DNA from: Rhytidiadelphus loreus
Taxonomy: Eukaryota; Streptophyta; Bryopsida; Hypnales; Hylocomiaceae
Length of the DNA: 64,000 nt
Direction: 5' to 3'
NCBI GenBank assembly: GCA_947034895.1
Contig: OX344762.1
Location: forward strand, 44,000,760 to 44,064,759
A model generated the notes under the pieces. It was not told where the DNA came from and ran no database searches. It was given only the letters and a program-made list of their open reading frames with translations. This document shows positions 35,505 through 45,427 of this stretch, one piece after another. The translations under genes were made by a program, and so were the position numbers. Each line of letters starts with the position of its first letter. Within the stretch, counting starts at the first letter, position 1.

Positions 35505-36510
35505 GTAAGGTAGCAACACCCATAACCATTAGTGTACCCATACTTCGATAGTAGAGTTTCCTTAACCCCAAAATGACCCTAGAATTTTTTGAGCTTCTAG
35601 GAATTTGTTCTAAATTGAACAAAAAGCCAACATTTTGATAAGTTGTATCATGTTTTTTTGAATTGTAACCATATAAAATCAATCTAGACATGTTAGAGAT
35701 CACATTAGAAAAGAAAACACAACAATATCTCTTATGGATTGAAAGATTATAGTGTTTGATCATAAGTGTGTAAAAACTGTGAAAGTGATTTGAAGTCTTT
35801 CAATCCTCTTTTCACATGTCAAATCTAAAAAGTTGGGCACCAAAAAAATATAAGGTTAAAGGGCTTAACATGCATAACCCCAATCAATTTATGACTTCTC
35901 AAAATATACTCTACAATCTTTTTAAATGAATTTCTAATGTGATTTTTTCTTAAAGATCTAGTGTATTTGAGCTTATTCCCAAGAGCCCTCAACACTACAA
36001 AAAGTCAAGATTGCAATGGACACCCGTGCACAAAATCTTGAATAGAAAAATCATAATCAATCATTTTCAAAATCAGATTTTTGAAGCTAAATCTAGACTT
36101 CAAAAAGATTTTTTTCAAAAATATAAACTACTAAGAAGATCAATTTAGTAAGGTTTTATTTAACTTCAAAAATTGGTCAAGGACACATTCTGTCCTCAAG
36201 GTCATTTTGGGGTTAAAGTGTCTCCAAAAGTACCTTGAAACCGTGCCAATGTTTAATTGTAGTTGGTAGGCTCTGATTTTTTTAGATTTTGGTGCTACAA
36301 TCAAGGCAACTTTAGTAGAGTGTACTTTAGGGTGCCCTAGTGAGTTCTACTTTGAAAATTTACAGAAATTAGACGCCTTATCCATAAATTCTAATTTTTT
36401 TTTTGAAAATTCATGATTTTCAGTTGCTAATACTAAAAAAAAAATAGACAAAAGTGCCTCCAACTATGCTCAATTGCTTAAATTGACGGTTATGGGTGTT
36501 GCTACCTTAC
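35505..36510. mobile_element. Inverted-repeat element hosting a family 2 TTAA element
   Basis: The ends GTAAGGTAGCAACACCCATA and TATGGGTGTTGCTACCTTAC are exact inverses and the match continues for at least 23 bases. ATCT lies immediately outside both ends (35501-35504 and 36511-36514), a possible 4-bp duplication. A family 2 TTAA element (35566-36212) sits inside. There is no transposase frame. Superfamily not assigned. Confidence 0.7.
35566..36212. mobile_element. Family 2 TTAA element, intact copy (647 bp)
   Basis: The left end CCCCAAAATGACC and right end GGTCATTTTGGGG are perfect inverses, flanked by TTAA (35562-35565 and 36213-36216). It differs internally from family 1 but shares the CCCC start and TTAA target. 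Related copies lie at 23790 and 5285. It contains the empty site (35950-35953) for the copy B insertion. Confidence 0.75.
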
Positions 36511-36514
36511 ATCT

Positions 36515-37190
36515 TTAGGAAAGTGGTACAGTAGGGTCACCCAATTCCAAGCATGTTCTCAAAAGTGAGTCCTAAACAATCCAAAGGATAAGTAGATGCT
36601 TGTGGTACATTATCAAAATTGTGAATATAAAAATCAAGGTATGGTTGAGGAAATTTATGTATTCAAGTTTGCTCTCTTATACCTTTTGCCTATTATACAA
36701 ACATTGTTCTTGGAATTCATGCCATTTGAGGTATAATTTGTATTCTTACACTAAAAAAAATTCTCTAACACACAATGATGGTTGTCAAACAAATTTATTC
36801 AATTTGAAGTGATTAATATAACTTAATATATGTATTTGGTGACATCAGTAAAATTATCCATTTCAAGTTAATTAAAAAATTGAATGCCAGTTCCATTGTT
36901 TTGAATGCATTACACTAGACAAAATGTTTATATAAGAGTTGTAGTGAGATGGATATAAATTTGGTAGGATATGTAGAATTTTAATTGCTCACAATCAAGT
37001 TAAAATTTAATAATAGTGTTCTTGACAAATTTGCAATTTGTAATGCAAATAGAAAAAATGTTTATCTTTTAATTTTTTAATTCAAAATTTAATTGCATAT
37101 TTACCAATTCAATTTTGTAACATACTAACATAACAATATATAGGAAAAAAAATTAAAAACTTGATTATGCAAATTGGAAAATAACATTGT
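36515..37190. other. AT-rich gene-free stretch
   Basis: Nothing recognisable beyond AT-rich spacer. Confidence 0.4.
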
Positions 37191-37194
37191 TTAA

Positions 37195-38674
37195 TCCCTC
37201 GAGTCCCAAGGCCTTTTTTCATTTGAAACCATTGATAAACTACGATTTTTATTGCAAAGAGCTCAAATGCTTTTCTAAATGTTTTTTTGGCATATCTAAC
37301 CATAGGATCTTGTATTAGACTAGTATGAAAATGTTTGTATTCTCTTAACTTAAAATTTTTAACCTACAGATTTTAATTAAAAGAAATTCATGTTGAAGAG
37401 TTGAGTTGAGATTTTAAGAAAAAAATTCAAAAAAATCCCCTTGATTTTCATTTCTTTAAGAAATTATTAAGTCGAAGTAGATACAAGATAGAAGGAAAAA
37501 CTAAATTGTTAATAGTTCTAAGATGGAATTGAAACATACTAATATAATGGTGAAAGTGTTTTAGCAAACAAATTAAACCATGTGGAATTTTCCTTTTTGA
37601 AAATGTGTGATAATTGAGTTCTAAAATAGATCCAATACATTATTTTCTAAAGAATTTGCTAAGATTGCTAACAAAACAAGATGCTTCATAACTTTCACAT
37701 CACCTATTCCAATGGAATGAATCAAACTCTTTCCAAATAGACAAAAATATATCTATGAGAAGGAAAGAAATAAAAAAATTTATTTCTAGTATTTGAGGTT
37801 TTCTTCTTGTTGCCTACTAAATTAATTTTTGAGCTTAGGGTGCCAAAAAATTTGCTCTTGAGTACCGATTGAAAATTTTTTAAATGTATTACTTGAAAGC
37901 TAATGTGTTTTTCTATCTTCAAAAAAAATTTCAAAAATTATGTCAAAGATTATATTAAAAAAATTGAGATTTTTAAAACTTGCATGAATCTTCAATTGTA
38001 GCAAAAAATCCTAGCGCTATGAATTTTTGGTTCTAAAAATTTGTAAAAACTAAGTTAAAAATAAATCTCATATGTATCTACACTAAATAGTGAAATTAGG
38101 TTGCCCCACACTAATTTCTCGACATTCTACACTATATAAATATGTATTGTTTCTTTACAAGAATTTACTACTTTTTAGAATTAAAAATTTATGCATGTGG
38201 CACTTATGAACCTCTATGTGTACAAAAAGAAAAAACAGTAGACATATTTGTTGATTGGTTGGCTTGTAAAGTGATTTTCTTGAAGTAAGGCAACCTAATT
38301 GTTAAAGCAACCTAATTTCACTATTTAGTGTAGTGTTTTTTCATAGAAATGTCTTGGTTGATGCATAAAAATTTCTTCATAATTTTCACATCGCTAGTCC
38401 AAATGGAATGAATTGAAAGCTTTTTATATAGATGAAATACATTCTATGGAAATAAATAAATAAAAAGATTATTTCGAATTTTTATCCATTTTGGGAATTG
38501 AAAATTTTATAACATTTTATCTTAACCATTGATTGAAAAAAATCTTAGCATTTCAAAGCTAATTTGTTCCTCTACTTTCAAAAAAGCTTTTAAGAAATTA
38601 CAATAAAATTGAGATTATAGAAACCTATCTTAACTTTTGATTATTAGGTATATGAATAATGGTCTTCAAGGAGT
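37195..38674. mobile_element. Diverged family 1 TTAA element with nested insertion
   Basis: The left end TCCCTCGAGTCCCAAGGCC follows TTAA (37191-37194). The right end TGGTCTTCAAGGAG precedes TTAA (38675-38678). Internal phrases (ATCTAACCATAGGATCTTGTA, TAACTTTCACATCACCTA) match copies A-C, with part of the interior present twice around 37690 and 38380. An inverted-repeat element at 38081-38330 is nested inside. This is the oldest-looking member. Confidence 0.55.
38081..38330. mobile_element. Nested inverted-repeat element (250 bp)
   Basis: CACTAAATAGTGAAATTAGG on the left is mirrored by CCTAATTTCACTATTTAGTG on the right, a 20-base perfect inverse that extends a few bases further (CTACACTA and TAGTGTAG). 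No direct flanking duplication is clear because the flanks are themselves inverted. It could be a foldback or CACTA-like MITE. Confidence 0.6.
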
Positions 38675-38755
38675 TAAATAATTTATTTTAAGACTTTTGA
38701 ATAGGTAGAATTAATCATATTCCAACAATTGAACTATTAGATGGCAAATATAATA

Positions 38756-39286
38756 CTCCCTCTGTCCCAAAATGATCTTCCTGTTTGACAAAATGTTCCA
38801 GATTAAGGCTAAAAATAACTTTTTAAAGACCCATTTCGCATGGTAGGTAGAGTTTAGTATACTCTTAGTGTCCTACAAACATTGACTTTAGAAGCCTTTT
38901 TTAATGTGCAGTTTTAAATTATTGAAAGGTAGAATTTTTTGGGCATTTTAAAATAGCACCAGTGAGCATTTAGTTGTTGAGTGTGAGGTTATAATTTTAT
39001 GGGCATTTAGAATAAGCCAAAGCCCATGTGTGGACCTTGATATTGACTCCAAAAGTTTATTCTCCTTCAATTAGACAATACTCAAAGAGATGCAAAAAAT
39101 AAAATTGAACAATGTTGATTGACCCCTTGAATCATTTTATGTGTTTTTTGATTGATGATTGAATGGATGGAAGGGGAGCTACTCCTCAAAATTGTTTTGT
39201 TGATCCTAGAGAGCAATTGAAAATTGAATCTGACCAATTTGCAACATCACAAATGCAATAAGAAGATCATTATGGGACGGAGGGAG
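38756..39286. mobile_element. Stowaway-type MITE (531 bp)
   Basis: The left end CTCCCTCTGTCCCAAAATGA and right end TCATTATGGGACGGAGGGAG are inverted and match the Stowaway consensus CTCCCTCYGTYCC. TA flanks both ends (38754-38755 and 39287-39288), the Tc1/mariner duplication. It is longer than most Stowaway elements (usually under about 350 bp) and has no transposase frame. Confidence 0.9.
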
Positions 39287-39288
39287 TA

Positions 39289-41826
39289 TGAAATAAGTAG
39301 AACCTTATGAAAATAACATGCCTTTCCATAATTAGTGTAATATTATTTTTCATGATAAGATGATACTCTCATACTATATAGTCCATTATAATTGAAAGAT
39401 AATGAATTATTAAACCTTTGTTTAGTCAAATAATGTGATCAACTCCTATTCCAAGTATCTTCATTAATTTTAACCACAATACTTCTAAACTCAATATAAA
39501 TTTTGTTGTAATAATAACACTAATTACAAGTAATTGGTGTGTACTAAGTGTGTACCTCTTTTGTTCTTCTATTTGTAGAATCAATTTGTATTGTATAATC
39601 ATTCATAGAGAATTTCTTAAACAATTCTTTTCTGAAGTTACAAAGGATTATTTTGTCTCCAAATTTACAAAGACACCTTTGTCCATGCCAATTTTGAATA
39701 AATTGGAATTTAATGTCAAAATTATTATTGTTGTTGTTGAAAAGTGACACTTTTACAAATTCAATGAGCCCCCACCCTAATGTTTCTACACATGGCAAAT
39801 TTTTTATTTCAATATTCCATGATCTTATTTGAGGGATGGTTTTGATTACTATAGAAACTACTTAGTAATTACGAGTGTTAAAATTAACACCCAAAAAGAC
39901 AAGAATAGGACTTCTCATATAGAGATTATAATAGGCAATTACGTCATTAGGAGAAAATTGAACCCCATTAAGAGGCTTTGAATTTTTTTACTACTTTTAG
40001 TACTAATTGAGGTGAGTATGAGGGTGTCTACATCATTCATCATTAGCACCACCATGTAGGAACACTAAAAGTTGGTAGTGACAACTTGGTGTGTAAATAC
40101 TTGTAGGAGGCATGTGTGATCAGCTATGAGATCATGGAGATGGATTGAATAATCATGACAAATTTTTTTATCCCATTATGCAATTCTAGTCGAATTAGTG
40201 TATTGAGAAGGGTTTTTCCTATCCAAACTTTTGCATTTTGAAGCGGCCCCTTCTTGGGTTCAATTTCTTCCTAATGGTTATTACTTTAACCACCTTGCAA
40301 TATAATTTTTAATGCCAAACAAATGAGTCCACCAGAATACTTGTGGACTGTTCTTCAATGTAAAAAATGATTGTGAATATGATAAGTCTAATTGTGTACA
40401 ACAACCTAGGGAATGACAATGGGTCATCCTACCGACTTGATAGTGATCTCAATGTGGAGCCTTGAATGAAAAACTATCAGTCATTTGCACAGACTCCAAA
40501 ACTAGCTCCAAAAGGAGCTCGAGCTGTTCTTCTTCCATTTTTGAACTCTATGAAATCCAACATTACTTCTTTGTACACGTGTAAAGTAGTATGCTCTAAA
40601 AGCAATCATGATACAGAGGTACATTTTACTTTCTTCAATGTACCAGCAACGTGCATTTCATGAGGTGGTCACTTTTAGTGACCACTGCATTTCAACTTAA
40701 AAAAATAACTAATTCCTTGAAGGTCCAAAAAATATGAAACAACTTGGGTTAGATGCCCATTCCTGTTTTTCCTTCCTATGAAAATTTACTGAAAATTATT
40801 TCAAGGAGTTTAGCTTCCCTAAAAAAATAGTCGGCTCTTAAATGGTCGCTTTAAAAACAGACTACCTTAAGGTGAACTAGCCCATTACCGCCACCTTCTC
40901 AATTCCGCCCTAGTACAGTACATCCATGGAGTACATTTGAGAAGGGATAGAGAAGCACTGTCTGCACTACAGTAGTCTTGTTAAAAGTCGTTTCAGTGAC
41001 TGCCGTTTTGACCAGTCCACTCCAAAAGCATTCTTCGCCATATCTGCTTTAGATTACCTTTTCCTCGCATGATTTTCTACCATCAATGCCAGTTCCAAAG
41101 TGTACTAAAAACTAGTGCCTGCTGCCATACGAGTATACGACAGTCTCCGGCACGAGGCCCCTACACATCGTGAAGAATCTCAAAAATCTTACTAGGCGGG
41201 ACTGATGGGATAAGAATGCCCTGATTTCAGAGTACCTTTCAGTTCTGCATCGAATCTTGCCTGTCTGAAGCTGTGAGGAAAAACCATTACAAGTGAAAAA
41301 GCCTTCATTGTACGTGATAGTCTTTAGGAAGAGTTTTTTAAATGCCTCCAATCGTAACTACTAGCCAGCCAGTGTGCGAAGCCATTCCCAAAGAGCTTCG
41401 CATAACTTTTACCATCTCAGAACACTGACACTGACACTGACACACTTATCTGCACACACACACATGATGTCTGGAGGATTCCCGACGAGTGAGCTACTCC
41501 CTAACCCCTTCTGCCGGCCACCCAAAGCCTACATAAAACCCATTGAGCCCCGGGGAGCAATTGAATGGGGGCGTCTTAGTTCGCACAATTTCAGCTAGTC
41601 TCGCAGATCTTTAGTTCGTGTCCGAACTGGGTCCGCTATGCAATTCTGAGTTCTAGCATCTCATCTAGCTGGAATTGAAGTACGTACCAGTTGCCCCCCC
41701 CTTGTAGAATTTTCAAAGTGTGTGCTCGATCAAGTAGCCTCAAATTAAGACTCGAATTATATTATTTACTCTTGCTTTGTACGATTTCGGTGTGATCGGT
41801 TAACATAGAAGTACAGATTGAAGGAA
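39289..41826. other. Gene-free stretch and germin-like promoter
   Basis: AT-rich to about 40850, then more balanced. The sequence AAGGTGAACTAGCCCATTAC near 40868 resembles the end of the nested element at 2722. A short CTGACA tandem (41424-41442) and CA run precede the germin-like gene. No coding exon is evident. Confidence 0.4.
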
Positions 41827-42507
41827 ATGGGCGTCATGAATTACTACTGGAACGTGTGGGTGATACTGGTATGTGTGAGTCTGGTACTACCCTTGTTGGC
41901 CTTGGCATTCGATCCAGATCCCCTCCAGGATTTCTGCGTTGCAGACAACACCAGCAAAGTGGAGGTCAATGGCTTCCCTTGCAAACCTGTCGCAAATGTG
42001 ACAGTATGTGATTTCAAATATGATGGCTTGAAGAATCCAGGAAACACCAGCAGCAACCCAAACCTGGCAGTTGTGACCCCTGCGAATGTCATTCAATTCC
42101 CCGGGTTGAACACGTTGGGAATCTCGGCTGCCAGGCTAGACATCGCTGTGGGTGGCGTCAACGCCCCTCACACGCACCCCAGGGCCACGGAAATTCTCTT
42201 GATGGTGCAGGGTGAGGCATACGCGGGGTTTGTGACCACCAACAACACTCTGTTTTCCACCACCTTGCATGCCGGCGAGTTGATGGTGTTTCCCAAGGGC
42301 CTTGTGCACTTCGAGCTCAATGTGGGCAACTGCCCGGTAGTGGCGTTTGGGTTTCTGAGCAGCCAGAACCCGGGTTCACTCAACATAGCGAAGGCGTTGT
42401 TCACTCCTAACATCAGAGTCGAGATCTTGGAGAAAGGCTTCATGATTGATGAACAGACAGTGGACATGATCAAGGCCAAATTCAGCAATAATAAGCGGAG
42501 TATGTAG
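41827..42507 (+). CDS. Germin-like protein (secreted cupin)
   Basis: An apoplastic manganese-binding cupin; family members have oxalate oxidase, superoxide dismutase or no known enzyme activity. Single exon, 226 residues from the ATG at 41827. A hydrophobic signal peptide covers about residues 8-28 (WVILVCVSLVLPLLALAF). Then come DPDPLQDFCVAD and GFPCK, the paired cysteines of germin box 1, several N-glycosylation sites, the cupin motif HTHPRATEILLMVQGE with two His and one Glu metal ligands, and ELMVFPKGLVHFELNVGN with the third His. Length and motif spacing are standard. Intronless structure is common in bryophyte members as far as I know. Substrate cannot be inferred. Confidence 0.93.
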   Translation: MGVMNYYWNVWVILVCVSLVLPLLALAFDPDPLQDFCVADNTSKVEVNGFPCKPVANVTVCDFKYDGLKNPGNTSSNPNLAVVTPANVIQFPGLNTLGISAARLDIAVGGVNAPHTHPRATEILLMVQGEAYAGFVTTNNTLFSTTLHAGELMVFPKGLVHFELNVGNCPVVAFGFLSSQNPGSLNIAKALFTPNIRVEILEKGFMIDEQTVDMIKAKFSNNKRSM

Positions 42508-42613
42508 GAAATGGCATCTAAGTATGAGGTTTGTAGTCCTAAATGCATCTAAATTAGCATCTGAGAGAGCCTAAGGTTCCTAAAAGACTGGTTGTCTTCA
42601 TTCTGGATTATAG

Positions 42614-42866
42614 GTCTTGCTGACAATTGAAAAAGGATTTTTATGCATCTTAGCATGTATTTTTTGGTTACCATATGAATGAATGGGTGTCTTAAACTTT
42701 GGATAGGTCTTGCTGACAATTGAAAAAGGATTTTTATGCATCTTAGCATGTATTTTTTGGATACCATATGAATGAATGGGTGTCTTAAACTTTGGATAGG
42801 TCTTGTTGACAATAGAAAAAGGATTTTTGTGCATCTTAGCATGTATTTTTTGGATACCATATGACT
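42614..42866. repeat. 92-bp tandem repeat, three copies
   Basis: Units start near 42614, 42706 and 42799. Each holds GGTCTTG(C/T)TGACAAT, AAAAAGGATTTTTATGCATC and GTATTTTTTGG. They begin about 100 bases past the germin-like stop, possibly within its 3' untranslated region. The repetitive minus-strand open frames across it are a by-product of the repeat. Confidence 0.85.
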
Positions 42867-43645
42867 TTGCAAAGTTGTGATTACAACTAGATGTATCCAA
42901 TTGCACTAGTGACTTTCCAATCCAATAGTTCAATCCTTTCATCCCCAATTCCAAAACTTGAGTCCGAATTGCAATAACCCTTGATTTTTTGTTCTTTTGA
43001 AGTAATTTTTTGGAGGGAATCTAGTAACAATATCTATGCATAGTTTAGAAGAATTAAAGTTTAATTTTAGACTCATACGAGAGTTGTCCAATTAACGTTT
43101 AAAGGACAAACCTAACTTCATGGCATGGTTTTGAGATCAAACGTCAATTTTCACATAGTTCTTAAATTTCAATGTTTTAAACTTTAATTAAGATAACATA
43201 GCTCCAATAATCTACTTTTTATTTCAATTTTTATTTTTGAAAAATTGTTAAAATTATATTTTTTGTAATACTTTGAAGGTAGTGCTCATCTTGAAAGCAT
43301 AAAATGCATGACTTTCTAAACTTTTTCTATCAAGTTTCTCTTTTGTATGAACTCAATGAGTACATTAGTTACCCTGTAATTTTTGTCACTCTCATCTCTA
43401 TTTTTGATTAAAAAAAAATAATACTATTTTAAGCATTTTTGTAATCACTATGATTTCTACCAAAAAAAATCCTAAGAAAATCATATAAATTTAATTTTAA
43501 TGTTTTTGGTTATGAAAAAATGAAATTTAATTTTGGATATAGAACATGAGAAAAATACCAAAATTTTTAAAGGTGTGTTTTAATATAGAAAACTAATGAA
43601 GTTTGAAAAAACAAGAACATAGAATGTCCTTAGTTAAAGGTTAAT
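42867..43645. other. AT-rich gene-free stretch
   Basis: Nothing recognisable between the two tandem arrays. Confidence 0.4.
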
Positions 43646-44847
43646 AAATCTAAGTTCAAAGTACTTTTCATGTACAACCAGTATATAATATATGAGACAA
43701 TGTATACCATAGTTTAACCTGTAAACGGACAAAGAATCTAGATTTAAAGTACTTTTCATGTACTACTAGTATACAATAAATGAAATAGTGTATATCCATG
43801 ATTTAACCCATAAACGGCGCCACGGAGTATTTTTTGTCCAAAGATTGACAAAGAATCTAGGTTCAAAGTACTTTTCATGTACTACTAGTATACAATAAAT
43901 GAGATAGTGTATATCCACAATTTAACCCATAAACGGCGCCACAGATATTTTGTGTCCAAAGAATGACGAAGAATCTAGGTTCAAAGTACTTTTTGTGTAC
44001 TACTAGTATACAATAAATGAAATAGTGTATATCCACGATTTAACCCATAAACAGCGCCACAGATATTTTGTGTCCAAAGAATGATAAAGAATCTAGGTTC
44101 AAAGTACTTTTTGTGTACAACTAGTATACAATAAATGAAATAGTGTATATCCACAATTTAACCCATAAACGGCGCCACAGATATTTTGTGTCCAAAGAAT
44201 GACGAAGAATCTAGGTTCAAAGTACTTTTTGTGTACTACTAGTATACAATAAATGAAATAGTGTATATCCACGATTTAACCCATAAACAGCGCCACAGAT
44301 ATTTTGTGTCCAAAGAATGATAAAGAATCTAGGTTCAAAGTACTTTTTGTGTACAACTAGTATACAATAAATGAAATAGTGTATATCCACGGTTTAACCT
44401 ATAAATGACATCACAAATGTTTTATGTACAAAGAATGACAAAGAATCTAGGTTCAAAGTACTTTTCATGTACTTTCAGTGTACTTTTCGTGTACTATTGG
44501 TATATAATAAATGAAATAATGTTAGTATATCGTAGTTTAACCTATAAACAACATCACAAATGTTTTGTGTCCAAAGAATGATAAAGAATCTAGGTTCAAA
44601 GTACTTTTCATGTACTTTCAATGTACTTTTCGTGTACTATTGGTATATAATAAATGAAATAATGTTAGTATACCGTAGTTTAACCTATAAACGACATCAC
44701 AAATGTTTTGTGTCGAAAGAATGACAAAGAATCTAGGTTCAAAGTATTTTTCATGTACTACTAGTATACAATAAATGAAATAGTGTATACCACAATTTAA
44801 CCCGTAAATGACGGCAAAAATGTTTTGTGTCCAAAGAATGACAAAGT
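43646..44847. repeat. 118-bp satellite array, ten units, partly dimeric
   Basis: Units begin with AATCTAGGTTCAAAGTAC at about 43646, 43735, 43854, 43972, 44090, 44208, 44326, 44444, 44587 and 44730. Most are 118 bases. The first is short and diverged. The units at 44444 and 44587 are 143 bases because of an internal 25-base duplication of GTACTTTTC-TGTACT. Units 43972+44090 and 44208+44326 form two nearly identical 236-bp dimers, distinguished by CAGCGCCAC against CGGCGCCAC and by GATAAAG against GACGAAG. Each unit has the palindromic core ACTAGTATAC. Confidence 0.9.
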
Positions 44848-45427
44848 GCAACTATACATCCTCAAAATTTGTTGCGAAAAGGTGAGGTCTTCTTGATTTC
44901 CAATGAGTGCTTTTGCATTTTTTTAAGCCAACAATATCCAAAGGGATGATTTCCACAATCACCAGTCCATCCTTTTTAAGGGTTAAGATTGACATGCTTC
45001 AATTCTAATGATAGCTTAGTGCCCAATAGAGAACAAACTGCAAAGCCAACTCGAAAAGCATCTAACCCCTTTCTGAAGATGAGGCCCCTTTCTGTATTCA
45101 AAATCTGTTTGGCCGGTTGACTTGAAAGAATTCTTGGGCACGTTTTTCTTGTACCTCTACTTGATTCCATTTACTTGTTGAAGGGAATACAATAAGTAAA
45201 GCAAGAAAGTAAAAACCATCAAGTATTCAAAAAAACACGCTGTCCTGGATACGAATCAAACTTGCGATTGGCTTAAGAAATTACGGGTCAATACCGGCAG
45301 TGCAACGCATCCTTCGGACAGGGTGCACCGAATACAAACCGCAAGACAAGATAATTACTACCAGCAATTCTAAAAGTTTTTGAGAGTAGCCTGTCTTGTA
45401 TTAGGAGATAAAAAGATATTACAAGTT
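44848..45427. other. 3' flank of LTV1
   Basis: Non-coding spacer between the satellite array and the LTV1 stop codon. It probably includes the LTV1 3' untranslated region. Confidence 0.45.

Noticed and set aside
42549..42954. Minus-strand open frames of 107 and 118 codons with an internally repeated peptide
   Set aside because: They are simply translations of the 92-bp DNA tandem repeat, whose three units are partly in frame; no start context, exon structure or domain.
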